36,956 bases of DNA from contig CAYPAV010000032.1 in assembly GCA_964408805.1 (NCBI GenBank), positions 1-36,956 of the forward strand, read 5' to 3'. Source of the stretch: CAYPAV01 sp964408805 (lineage in GTDB: Bacteria > Pseudomonadota > Alphaproteobacteria > UBA8366). Positions 8,808-17,677 of this stretch are shown one piece after another (within the stretch, counting starts at the first letter, position 1; every line of letters begins with the position of its first letter). A program made the position numbers and the translations under genes. The notes under the pieces were generated by a model. It saw nothing but the letters and a program-made list of their open reading frames with translations, did not search any database and was not told the origin of the DNA.

Positions 8808-10163
8808 ATGAATTTCAATACTATAGAATTTCTGTTTTTCTTTTTTCCGGCAACACTGGCGCTGTTCTACATCGTCCCCGTGCGATTGCGACTCACGGTC
8901 TTGTTCGCCGCTTCCTTAGTCTTCTATGGTGCTTCCGGCTTGTTGCCTCTCTTGTTGCTATTGTCGACCATCGCTTGGGGATATGTCCTTTCCAATTACG
9001 CTCGAAAGCTACCGAAAAATCTGCTTATCGCGCTTTGCGTCTCGTTCCCGTTGGTGGTGCTTTGGCTTTTCAAATATCTCGGATTTACGCTTGATTTGAC
9101 GGGCGCCGACGCGGAGGCGAGGGATCTCTTTTCCGTCTTTATTGTCGTCCTCATACCCGCCGGTATCAGTTTCTATACTTTCCAGATTCTCGCCTATTGC
9201 ATAGATGTCGCGGACGGAACCATCGAGCCTGAGCGGGATCCGATCAAATTCGGCGCCTTTATCTCCTATTTTCCGCAGTTGATCGCCGGTCCGATCCTGC
9301 GCTACAGCGATATCCGAGATCAACTCGGCCGCGTGGCGCGGGAAAAGAACATCAGACCGAATTTGGTCGGCGGATTGAAATTTCTGGCATTTGGTCTTTT
9401 TGCCAAGACCTTTGGTGCCGACATTTTGCTGCTGCTGCAGGAGAGCTACGAATTAGACAAACCTACGGGATCTCTCGACGCACTATTCTCGATATTCGCA
9501 TACTCGTTCGTAATTTATTACGATTTTTGGGCCTACTCGATCATGGCCATAGGCTTGGCCCGAATGTTCGGGATCGAACTGCCGCGAAATTTTCGAGAGC
9601 CATATATCTCGTTCTCACCGAGGGAATTCTGGCGCAATTGGCACGTGACTCTGTCCTATTGGGTGCGGGACTACGTATACATTCGGCTCGGTGGCAATCG
9701 TCGCTACGTGGCTAATATTATCATTGCGTTCCTCGTGACTGGCCTCTGGCATGGTGCCGGCCTAAACTTCCTGGCATGGGGGCTTTATCACGCCGCACTC
9801 GTGGTTGGGTACCACGTCACGCGTCCGCTCTGGGACCGTCTGCCCCGCCCGGCCGGCATTGGCCTAACCTTCCTCTTGGTGAGTTTCGGCTGGCCATTGT
9901 TCTATTTGGACTTCGACGGCTGGCTGAAGTTGCTCGCAGAGGTCTTCAGCCTCGATTTCGCCGGAGACGAAATTTTTCGCCTTCGCCATTGGCTGTTCCT
10001 CGGGATCATCGCCGCCTGGACCTTCTTCGCCCGGGAACGTTGGTGGCTCTTCAACGACCGGCCCCGCATGGTATTCGATTGGGCGCCGGTGCAGGCATCA
10101 GCCATGTTTGTCGCCATCCTGCTTTTCTCCTTTGGACGGGAGTTCATCTATTTCCGTTTCTAA
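8808..10163 (+). CDS. MBOAT-family O-acyltransferase (AlgI/DltB-like)
   Basis: A 451-residue multi-pass inner-membrane protein of the membrane-bound O-acyltransferase family. Hydrophobic segments run from residue 6 to the end. Signature segments are FWRNWHVTLSYWVRDYVYI, with His279 and the following RLGGNR, and GLWHGAGLNFLAWGLYH, with the expected catalytic His315. It resembles AlgI of alginate acetylation. Such proteins move acyl groups, usually acetyl, across the membrane for transfer to a polysaccharide by a periplasmic SGNH partner. Two SGNH-like genes follow at once. The ATG at 8808 gives the usual MNFNTIEFLFFF start; a longer frame would overlap HisH by over 100 bases. Confidence 0.9.
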   Translation: MNFNTIEFLFFFFPATLALFYIVPVRLRLTVLFAASLVFYGASGLLPLLLLLSTIAWGYVLSNYARKLPKNLLIALCVSFPLVVLWLFKYLGFTLDLTGADAEARDLFSVFIVVLIPAGISFYTFQILAYCIDVADGTIEPERDPIKFGAFISYFPQLIAGPILRYSDIRDQLGRVAREKNIRPNLVGGLKFLAFGLFAKTFGADILLLLQESYELDKPTGSLDALFSIFAYSFVIYYDFWAYSIMAIGLARMFGIELPRNFREPYISFSPREFWRNWHVTLSYWVRDYVYIRLGGNRRYVANIIIAFLVTGLWHGAGLNFLAWGLYHAALVVGYHVTRPLWDRLPRPAGIGLTFLLVSFGWPLFYLDFDGWLKLLAEVFSLDFAGDEIFRLRHWLFLGIIAAWTFFARERWWLFNDRPRMVFDWAPVQASAMFVAILLFSFGREFIYFRF

Positions 10164-10173
10164 GCCTTTGATT

Positions 10174-11367
10174 GTGCGTCGGGACCACCGACAGGTCGCT
10201 ATATATTTAGTGGTGTTCTTCGCGCTTTGCGCCGCAGTTACCGCAATAAACCTATGGCGCGGTCAGAGCGGCTCCGTAGCAGCACCCGAATTTAGGAGCG
10301 TTAGGTCGAACGAACGTGTCATCCCGATAGGTCGTGCGCCCGCCCGATATATGCGTATCAAGCTGTCCTATCTGGAGCGCGGTACGCCGTATCGGGTCGG
10401 CTATTTCGCGGATCATACGGGTTCAATGTTTTCGCGGCGCGCCTGGCCAGGAAACCTTGGCCCGTCGTTCTTCAATTATTACATGCCGACATCGTCGCTC
10501 CCCGAGATTCGTGACATCATCGAATATGCGGGCCGCAGGAATTTATTGCCGAGCGACATCATCGTCGTGATGTTGGACAATCCGCTGGTCGGCAACGGGT
10601 TGCTGAACTATGAACGTCGTACCAATTTGTTCCACGAAGCATTCGTCTCGATCGACGCCACTTCCATCTCCAACCTGCCGACCAGTTTCGAGCGGCTCTA
10701 TGCGGTCGCCGAAAACTTGGTGGCCCAGACGCTGGATTGGCGATCGCTATGGACAAGCATTTTTGCCCCCACTCAAAAGACCGTCATCCTGGCCGATCGG
10801 TATTGCCAAGCAAACGGCGTCGCAACGGATGTCGCTGGAAAAGCCTCACCTTGGATTGACTATATGCCGAAGCGGATATTGTCCTATCTCGGGCTACTGG
10901 TCATGTCGGACGATCAGAAATTGGCCGCGATCGTATGTGCGGAGGACATGCTTCCGGGATTTGGCGTGGACGGTAGCGAGCGCGGACGAAAAAAGCGCAT
11001 TGCCGTGCGGTTCGACGAGAGAAACCTAACCCGCGGTCGGAACAAGGGGGGCAACTTGCTTGAGCCGCGACATGCGGATTTCATCGTCGAAAATATGGAG
11101 GCTATTCATCGGATCGTGAGAACCTCGGGAAGAACCGTGATTTTCATGGTGCCGCCGGTATTGGGCGAATCCCCGTCGATGCTGCCACACAAGATTTTCT
11201 CGGCGGCATTGGCGAAACTCGATAAGTCCATCCGCTTGATCGATCACCGCTTCAAGTTCCAGGACATCAAGTATTTCCACGATGACTACGAACATACCAG
11301 TGTCGAGTATTATGCGGCTGTTGTAGAGGAATTTGGTCGCCGCGGATGGCTGAATCGTCTCAAATAG
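10174..11367 (+). CDS. Membrane-anchored SGNH-like protein, putative O-acetylation partner (copy 1)
   Basis: A protein of about 397 residues with one N-terminal membrane anchor (residues 8-25, after a basic RRDHR stretch), so the rest should be periplasmic. The C terminus holds a D-x-x-H pair (Asp371, His374 in HDDYEHTS) like the Asp/His block of SGNH hydrolases and AlgX/AlgJ-type acetyltransferases. The first SGNH block is not canonical; a serine in HTGSMFS is the best aligned nucleophile candidate. GTG at 10174 is preferred; ATG at 10108 would overlap the MBOAT gene by 56 bases. It is homologous to the next gene: both have FFNYY near the same place, a DxxxVQ/MxxNP-type strand and a GWL ending. 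Transfer of acyl groups delivered by the MBOAT protein is inferred from context. Confidence 0.62.
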   Translation: MRRDHRQVAIYLVVFFALCAAVTAINLWRGQSGSVAAPEFRSVRSNERVIPIGRAPARYMRIKLSYLERGTPYRVGYFADHTGSMFSRRAWPGNLGPSFFNYYMPTSSLPEIRDIIEYAGRRNLLPSDIIVVMLDNPLVGNGLLNYERRTNLFHEAFVSIDATSISNLPTSFERLYAVAENLVAQTLDWRSLWTSIFAPTQKTVILADRYCQANGVATDVAGKASPWIDYMPKRILSYLGLLVMSDDQKLAAIVCAEDMLPGFGVDGSERGRKKRIAVRFDERNLTRGRNKGGNLLEPRHADFIVENMEAIHRIVRTSGRTVIFMVPPVLGESPSMLPHKIFSAALAKLDKSIRLIDHRFKFQDIKYFHDDYEHTSVEYYAAVVEEFGRRGWLNRLK

Positions 11368-12533
11368 ATTTCGATACCCACGAGGCCGCCAAGCTTCCCG
11401 GAATGGCGCAGGGCCGACATGCCATTGTCTTCGTGGTGTGTCTTTCAGCGATCTGCGCGATTGTCATTGGCGCGGGACTGTGGAAGTCGCGAACGCCGCC
11501 GGAAGCGTTCGACTACGCCAATCTGCCCGATGACAAGCGCGTTGCATCCCTCTCCGCGGCGCCGATCTTGGCCTTTCTCAAGCTGGATCATATGGCGCGC
11601 GGCAAGACCTACCGCATCGGTTCATTCGGCATGGTTCACAGCGCCCTCTTCAACAGTGCGGCCTTCGGCGAGAAAATCGGCGGTGATTTCTTCAATTACT
11701 ACACCCATTACGGCACTCTCCCCGATCTCGTTAATATCATGGCGCACGTCGCGTTGTCGAAACGCATGCCGCATGATCTTGCGATCGTGCAAATCCCCAA
11801 TCCGCGAATTAGCCGTGGTGCTTATCTGTTGGATGAATCACCGGAACTCGGCCATCCCGCGATGTTTCCTCCGCGCGATATGACCGGCGAATCCTTGTCG
11901 CGACGAATGCTTCGATTGATGCGAATGTTGATATATCAACTGAAAATTCGCTTGGACATTCTGCGGGCGCCGAAATCGATCCTCGGTCCGACCCGCGGAT
12001 ACGTCGTGTTCGAGCCTTCCGAATGCGGGAATTCGGCCGCCGAACCTGCTTGGATCGCCGGTCTGCCGCGGTTTCTTGCAGAGATGATCGCGCTTGGCCG
12101 TAGCCGGGCTCCAAGCGATTTCGTGGCCTGGATATGCAACCATAAATCACGCTTTGGCCAATCTCGAGACGGAAGCGCAGCCGGTCTCGACGGTATGAAA
12201 TTGGCCGCACCACGACCGTACCCGCAGACGGGTCGGCTAGGCGATAGGGAAATCAATATGGTAGCGGCGAATATGCGGCGCATCGACCGTATTGTCGCCG
12301 ACGCGGGTGGGCGCGCGGTGTTTTGGGTCGCACCGGTCGCGGCGCTGGATCACGACGTGGCATTGAATCACGCGATCGACCGCGTTCTCAAGCGACTTCC
12401 GCGGCTGCGGATTATCGACGCGCGCTACGTCACCACTAGCCTGAAATACTTCATTGGCGACGACAAACACCCGAACGAAAGATTCTTCCGCTGGCTGGTC
12501 GGACGAATCCGCGAAATGGGCTGGCTTCGGTAA
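11346..12533 (+). CDS. Membrane-anchored SGNH-like protein, putative O-acetylation partner (copy 2)
   Basis: A 395-residue tandem paralogue of the preceding gene. It has one membrane segment at about residues 25-45 and a periplasmic domain with FFNYYTHYGTLPD, VQIPNP and a clearer SGNH C-terminal block, GDDKHPN (Asp372, His375). VHSALFN aligns with the putative serine block of copy 1. The ATG at 11346 overlaps the upstream stop by 22 bases; ATG at 11403 is also possible and would leave a short cytoplasmic tail. The stop shares a base with the next start. Divergence from copy 1 is large, so the duplication is old and the two may have different acceptors, or one may be a binding partner. Confidence 0.62.
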   Translation: MAESSQIDFDTHEAAKLPGMAQGRHAIVFVVCLSAICAIVIGAGLWKSRTPPEAFDYANLPDDKRVASLSAAPILAFLKLDHMARGKTYRIGSFGMVHSALFNSAAFGEKIGGDFFNYYTHYGTLPDLVNIMAHVALSKRMPHDLAIVQIPNPRISRGAYLLDESPELGHPAMFPPRDMTGESLSRRMLRLMRMLIYQLKIRLDILRAPKSILGPTRGYVVFEPSECGNSAAEPAWIAGLPRFLAEMIALGRSRAPSDFVAWICNHKSRFGQSRDGSAAGLDGMKLAAPRPYPQTGRLGDREINMVAANMRRIDRIVADAGGRAVFWVAPVAALDHDVALNHAIDRVLKRLPRLRIIDARYVTTSLKYFIGDDKHPNERFFRWLVGRIREMGWLR

Positions 12534-14215
12534 TGAGCGCATCGGAATTGTCACGGCCCGACCGGTCGCTCCCGTCGCCTCAGGTCAACCTCCAAGTCGA
12601 GCACGGGTGGTCTGCCACCGCGATCGATGAAGAGACTATCTGGTTCAAGGGTTACCTTCACGGCACGGACGATCCGGTATCGCTCGGCCGGCAACTTTCA
12701 CGGGCCGGGTCGGACGGCGCTCCCGATATCGTTTCGGGCCTGGACGGTCACTTTGCGTTGATCTTTCAGGGCACGGGTTGGACCGTAGCTGCAACCGACA
12801 GGATCGGCAGCATTCCGATCGCCTACGCCAGGTCCGGCCACGGATGGGTTTTGGATGGGCAGGCCAATCGCTTGGCGCAACATATTGGGCTTCGGGGAAT
12901 CGACGACTCGGCCGCCCTGACGATCGCCTTGGCGGGCTATACGATCGGCAAGGCTACACTGTACATGGAACTTCAGGCACTTGCGCCCGGCGAAACGCTG
13001 GTCTTTCTCGATGGTCTCGAAGAACCGCGGCACCATCGTTATTACCTCTATGCGCCGCGACCGGTGGAAAAGACGGATTCGCAGGAAGATATTCTCGATG
13101 TTACGCGGCGCGTCTTCGAACGGATGATCTCCGGCCTTGATGGGCGGACCGTCATGGTACCGCTCTCATCTGGATACGATTCTCGGCTGGTGGTTAGCGC
13201 ACTTTCGGAACTCGGCTATCGAAACGTCCGATGCTTTTCCTATGGACAATCGGGAAATTATGAAGCGGTGGGTGCGAAGCGAATCGCCGAAAAATTAGGC
13301 TATCCATGGACCTTTGTTGAGCATCAGCCCGCGCAACAAAGAACTCTTTTCGAAAGCGATAAATGTCGCGACTTCGAATTTTTCGCCGACACGATGCAAG
13401 CAATCCCCTTCCAGCAGGATGTTCACGCGGTCGCTACGCTGAAAGCGAACGGCTACGCCCCATCGGATTCGATTTTCGTCAACGGACAGGCAGGTGATTT
13501 TACGTCCGGCAATCACATACCCGAATCGCTGTTCGGACAGACTAAAGGCGCTTCATTGGAAGATCGCTGGCGGCGATTGCTCGATGCGGTAACGGCGAAG
13601 CATTTCGATCTCTGGTCGAGCCTGAAAACAGCGGAGAATATGGCACTTGTCGCTGTTCTGCTGCGCAAGGATTTCGATGAAATGGGACTTGAGCTGGGCA
13701 ATCCCGAAAACGACTTCGCCCTATTCGAGGCATCAGAACTACGCAACCGCCAATCGAAATACGTCATTGCCGGTCAACGCACTTACGAGTGGTTGGGTTT
13801 TGAATGGCGGCTGCCTTTGGGAGACCACGATTATCTCGATTTCTGGGCAGCCGCCCCTCTCGCCGACAAGATTCACCAAAATCTCTACCGTGACATGCTA
13901 ATCGCGGCCGATTGGGGAGGGGTCTGGGGAAAAGCATTTTGGCCCAAGCGGAATGTCGTGCCGTTCTGGATGCGACCCCTGCGCCTTGGCGCGAAGGCCG
14001 CCCACGCGCCGCTGGGGCGGGACCGATGGCACCGATTCGAACGGCAATATATCTCATGGCGAACCGACTTGGTCTGCAACTACGCCATCGCACCCTATGA
14101 AATCGTCGCCCGCGATCGCCGTGGGCATAGAAACGCCATCTCCTGGCACGCCGCGCGCTATTTGGAGCGAAAAGGTTACGTCATTGCCGGGGAGACGGTC
14201 GAAAGGATTGCGTGA
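12533..14215 (+). CDS. Asparagine synthetase-like amidotransferase lacking the glutaminase cysteine
   Basis: A 560-residue protein of the asparagine synthetase B / beta-lactam synthetase fold. The synthetase domain shows the ATP-pyrophosphatase loop LSSGYDS at residues 211-217. The N-terminal ~180 residues resemble the Ntn glutaminase domain (DGHFALIF, ATDRIGSIPIAY) but begin with MSASELS, not MC, so there is no Cys2 nucleophile and glutamine hydrolysis should be impossible. Such degenerate members form amide bonds with amines or have structural roles. It sits between the acylation genes and a glycosyltransferase; in glycan clusters the family may amidate uronic acids. The substrate is unknown. 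Start ATG overlaps the previous TAA by one base. Confidence 0.75.
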   Translation: MSASELSRPDRSLPSPQVNLQVEHGWSATAIDEETIWFKGYLHGTDDPVSLGRQLSRAGSDGAPDIVSGLDGHFALIFQGTGWTVAATDRIGSIPIAYARSGHGWVLDGQANRLAQHIGLRGIDDSAALTIALAGYTIGKATLYMELQALAPGETLVFLDGLEEPRHHRYYLYAPRPVEKTDSQEDILDVTRRVFERMISGLDGRTVMVPLSSGYDSRLVVSALSELGYRNVRCFSYGQSGNYEAVGAKRIAEKLGYPWTFVEHQPAQQRTLFESDKCRDFEFFADTMQAIPFQQDVHAVATLKANGYAPSDSIFVNGQAGDFTSGNHIPESLFGQTKGASLEDRWRRLLDAVTAKHFDLWSSLKTAENMALVAVLLRKDFDEMGLELGNPENDFALFEASELRNRQSKYVIAGQRTYEWLGFEWRLPLGDHDYLDFWAAAPLADKIHQNLYRDMLIAADWGGVWGKAFWPKRNVVPFWMRPLRLGAKAAHAPLGRDRWHRFERQYISWRTDLVCNYAIAPYEIVARDRRGHRNAISWHAARYLERKGYVIAGETVERIA

Positions 14216-15432
14216 TGCGGGTGATGGTGGTGGCCCGTCTCTTTACCGGGCTTGCGGACGCGCTGTCAGAAGAAGACTGGCAGCCGAAGGGCGTGCCGGC
14301 GATCGGCCGGCTTCTCGAGGCACTCGCGGCGCATCCCGACTTGGAACTCCTGACGATTTTCACCTGCAAGGATGCTTATGGGGGCCGATTTCGGCGAGCC
14401 CGCCGGATGGAGCTCGACCCGCTCGGCCACGTTCTGGTTCTGCCCTGGGCACCACGCGCTCTGTTTGCCCGCTTTGGGCTCGACGGAATGCTCCGCGAGA
14501 TATCGCATCTCTTAAGATGTCTCTGGCTTTACTTCAAGTTTCGTCCAGATGTCACTTATTTCACCAACGCGAATTTCGTCATCGCGGGAACTTTCGCGCG
14601 CCTTGGTCTCGGCCGTGTCGTGTTGCGATTTCTCGGCGTCCATCCGGAGCAAAAAAAGCTTGCCGAAGCCCAGGGCGGGCTGCAGCGGTGGTTTTACCAG
14701 GCGCCCTTCGACCACGTCATCTGCACCCGTGACGGCTCGGGTGGAAACGCCTATCTTCCCCGGCTTCTGAATCCGGATACACCGTTCGATATTCTTCTGA
14801 ACGGCGTCGATTCCGGCCATGTCGATCCCGATGCGGTCGAACGGCTCAAGCAGGATCATGGATTGGAGAATTGCACGGTCATCACGTTTGTTGGTCGGCT
14901 CGAGGCTCACAAGGGGTGCCGGGAATTTGTCGAAGCCGTGCTCGAAACCTTTCGAGGAGATGACCGTTCCGCCGCTGCAATTCTGCTCGGTGAAGGCGAT
15001 TTGCGCGGTGAGTTGGAGGCATTAATCGCGGCGGCACCCGAAGGTGACCGAGTAAAGCTGCTTGGATCCGTGCCGCAACGGCTGGTGCGCGCGTGGCTCG
15101 AACTGACCTCAATCTACGTTTCGATCAATCGGCTTGGAAGCCTATCGAACGCCAATTTGGAAGCGATCGCCGCCGGTAAATGCGTGGCGATCCTTGAAAT
15201 GGAACCGGCGACGCATACGGACGAGGAAACCGAAGAAATATTGCCGCTCGGCAGCGTTATTCGCATTCCAAGGGAGAATACGGCGGGCGAACTTGCCGGC
15301 ACGCTCCGCCGGCTCTTGCGGAACCCGGACGAAATTTCGGCGGCGGCCGAGCGCGCCCGCGCAATTGCCGAGGAAAAATTCCCGTCTTGGGACCAACGGG
15401 TGGATCACGAGATCACCCTGCTTCGAGGATAG
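14215..15432 (+). CDS. Glycosyltransferase family 4 (GT-B)
   Basis: A 405-residue GT-B glycosyltransferase, retaining type by family. The C-terminal domain has TFVGRLEAHKGCREFVEAV, a donor-binding arginine/lysine pattern, and the later NLEAIAAGK segment in place of the usual E-x7-E. LNGVD marks the domain linker. The ATG at 14215 forms a TGATG overlap with the preceding stop; GTG at 14212 is an alternative. It should add a sugar to a lipid-linked oligosaccharide at the cytoplasmic face. The donor and acceptor are unknown. Confidence 0.82.
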   Translation: MRVMVVARLFTGLADALSEEDWQPKGVPAIGRLLEALAAHPDLELLTIFTCKDAYGGRFRRARRMELDPLGHVLVLPWAPRALFARFGLDGMLREISHLLRCLWLYFKFRPDVTYFTNANFVIAGTFARLGLGRVVLRFLGVHPEQKKLAEAQGGLQRWFYQAPFDHVICTRDGSGGNAYLPRLLNPDTPFDILLNGVDSGHVDPDAVERLKQDHGLENCTVITFVGRLEAHKGCREFVEAVLETFRGDDRSAAAILLGEGDLRGELEALIAAAPEGDRVKLLGSVPQRLVRAWLELTSIYVSINRLGSLSNANLEAIAAGKCVAILEMEPATHTDEETEEILPLGSVIRIPRENTAGELAGTLRRLLRNPDEISAAAERARAIAEEKFPSWDQRVDHEITLLRG

Positions 15433-15460
15433 TTTCGATTGTCATGAAAGAATGTATGAA

Positions 15461-16516
15461 ATGACGAAACGGCATCTCCGAATCTGTCAGATCGGCGCCG
15501 GACAATGGGGTCAGAACTTAATGCGCAATGTCGCGGCAAATCCGAACGCCGTGCTTTCGGCGATTTGCGACAGCCGGGCTCAGGGTCTCGAAGCGGCGAT
15601 CACTCGTTATCCGGACGCGCGGCGTTATTCGAATATTGACGCGGCGCTCGGCGATGACGATATCGACGCGGTGGTGATCGCGACTCCATCGGGGATGCAT
15701 TTCGAACATGCCTCGAAGGCGCTGGCGGCGGGAAAACATACCTTTGTCGAGAAACCTCTGGCGGAAACGACCTCTCAGTCGATCGAACTGACACAGATGG
15801 CCGAAAGCGCAAGTGTCAAACTGATGGTGGGGCATACGTTCCTCTTCAATAATATCGTGCATGACGTAAAGGATAGAATCGACACCGGGGACCTCGGCGA
15901 AATTTATTGCGCCTATAGCCAACGCCTCAATCTCGGACGCTTCCGACGCGATTCAGACGTCATGTGGACCTTGGCCCCCCACGATGTTTCCATTTTGAAT
16001 TATTGGTTTGATGGCCCGCCGCGAACCGTCAGTGCGCGCGGCCATGTCTATATCCATAAAGAGTCGGATGTGGCGGAAGTCTGCTACGCGCAACTCGACT
16101 ATTCTGAAAATCGCAATGCGCATTTGCATTTGTCCTGGCTCGATCCGCAGAAACGCCGCGAAATGGTCATCGTCGGATCGAACAAAATGCTGGTATATGA
16201 CGACATGAATGTCGACGCGCATATAAGGATCTATGACAAGCGGGCGGAGGCCGAACATCAGAGTGACATGGTGGATTTCGCTGATTTCGCGACCCGGCTT
16301 CGGGCCGGCGACCTCGTCGTTCCCAATATCCGCATGATGGAACCGCTTTCTGTCGAGATCGGTCACTTCGTGGATTGCTGCCTAGAGGACAAGACACCTC
16401 GTACAGATGGCCGACACGCGACCGAGGTCATCGCTGTCCTTGAAGCGCTGGGTCGCTCGATGGCGCGTGCCGGGGCGACCGTAGAAGTCGATGCCCGGGT
16501 CGCCGCCGCGGCCTGA
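15461..16516 (+). CDS. Gfo/Idh/MocA-family nucleotide-sugar dehydrogenase
   Basis: A 351-residue NAD(P)-dependent oxidoreductase. The Rossmann motif IGAGQWGQN opens the protein, FVEKPLAE at about residue 95 holds the conserved Glu-Lys-Pro, and WTLAPHDVSILNYW carries the catalytic-region aspartate-histidine pair typical of the WlbA and GnnA groups. The predicted reaction is oxidation of the 3-OH of a UDP-GlcNAc or UDP-GlcNAcA sugar to a 3-keto sugar. An aminotransferase and an acetyltransferase follow, completing a 3-acetamido sugar module. ATG at 15452 is an alternative start; 15461 is better spaced from the GAAAG at 15445. Confidence 0.85.
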   Translation: MTKRHLRICQIGAGQWGQNLMRNVAANPNAVLSAICDSRAQGLEAAITRYPDARRYSNIDAALGDDDIDAVVIATPSGMHFEHASKALAAGKHTFVEKPLAETTSQSIELTQMAESASVKLMVGHTFLFNNIVHDVKDRIDTGDLGEIYCAYSQRLNLGRFRRDSDVMWTLAPHDVSILNYWFDGPPRTVSARGHVYIHKESDVAEVCYAQLDYSENRNAHLHLSWLDPQKRREMVIVGSNKMLVYDDMNVDAHIRIYDKRAEAEHQSDMVDFADFATRLRAGDLVVPNIRMMEPLSVEIGHFVDCCLEDKTPRTDGRHATEVIAVLEALGRSMARAGATVEVDARVAAAA

Positions 16517-16549
16517 TACCGATCCCGAAGGGTTGAAAGTCTGAAAATT

Positions 16550-17677
16550 ATGAAACCATCCCAAGACAGAATTCCGCTTGTCGATCTTTCCGCGCAATAC
16601 GCCGCGCACGAGGCGGAATTCAACGCTGCGCTGAAGGATTGCCTTGCGCGGACAAGTTTCATCGGCGGGCCCGATCATGCCGCTTTCGCCGAAGAGTTTG
16701 CGGCTTGGTGCGGCGGCGGACATGTCGCGCTTGTCGGCAATGGAACCGATGCGTTGAACCTCGCACTGATCGAAACGCTCGGACCGGGCGATGGCACCGA
16801 GGAGGTCATCACCGTAAGTCATACCTTCATCGCAACGACGGAAGCCATCGTTGGGGCGGGTTACCGACCGGTTTTGGTCGATGTCGACCCCGATACCTGT
16901 TTGATGGATCTCGCGGCATTGGAAGCCGCTGTTGGACCGAAAACGCGTGGCATCATTCCGGTCCATATTTACGGCCAGATGACGGCGATGGATCGGTTGG
17001 CCGAGATCGCCAAAGCGCGTGACCTCAAAATTATCGAGGACGCGGCCCAGGCCCATGGCGCGACCTGGAAGGGGGACCTCCCGGGCGCCCATAGCGATGC
17101 CGCGTGCTTCAGTTTTTACCCGGGAAAAAATCTCGGGGCCTGGGGAGACGGCGGTGCGGTCTTCACGCGTGATCCGGATCTCGCCGATCGAATATCCGCA
17201 CGCGCCAATCATGGTCGGCGCGACAAATACCTGCATGATTTTGAGGGTATGAATTCTCGGCTCGACGGCCTGCAGGCGGCGATCCTGCGGGTCAAGCTGC
17301 GCCACATCGACGACTGGAATGCGGCGCGGCGCCAAGTCGCGAGCTGGTACGATGAACTACTGGCGGGTCACAACGCAATCAAGCTGCCGACGACGGCTGC
17401 CGGGGCCGAGCACGTCTATCACCTTTACGTTATTCAGGTGGACGACCGTGATGCCGTGCGTCTACATCTCGACGAAACAGGCATCGGCGTCGGCGTTCAT
17501 TACCCTGTCCCCGTCCACGAGCAGCCCGCATCCGCCTATTTGGGATTGGCTCCCGACGATCTTCCGGTCACCTCGAATCTCGGCAAGCGCATCCTGTCGC
17601 TGCCGATCTATCCGGAGATGACCCGCGCGCAAGTAGAGCGGGTGGCGGAAACACTGATCGACGCGGTCGGCCCGTGA
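16550..17677 (+). CDS. DegT/DnrJ/EryC1 aminotransferase (WlbC/GnnB-like)
   Basis: A 375-residue PLP-dependent sugar aminotransferase. Lys193 in FYPGKNLGAWGDGGA is the PLP lysine, and EDAAQAHGA holds the PLP-ring aspartate and the histidine after it. The N terminus IPLVDLSAQY is usual for 3-aminotransferases of the WbpE/WlbC group. It would convert the 3-keto sugar from the preceding dehydrogenase into a 3-amino sugar, using glutamate as donor. The stop overlaps the acetyltransferase start in a GTGA junction, supporting joint function. Confidence 0.88.
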   Translation: MKPSQDRIPLVDLSAQYAAHEAEFNAALKDCLARTSFIGGPDHAAFAEEFAAWCGGGHVALVGNGTDALNLALIETLGPGDGTEEVITVSHTFIATTEAIVGAGYRPVLVDVDPDTCLMDLAALEAAVGPKTRGIIPVHIYGQMTAMDRLAEIAKARDLKIIEDAAQAHGATWKGDLPGAHSDAACFSFYPGKNLGAWGDGGAVFTRDPDLADRISARANHGRRDKYLHDFEGMNSRLDGLQAAILRVKLRHIDDWNAARRQVASWYDELLAGHNAIKLPTTAAGAEHVYHLYVIQVDDRDAVRLHLDETGIGVGVHYPVPVHEQPASAYLGLAPDDLPVTSNLGKRILSLPIYPEMTRAQVERVAETLIDAVGP

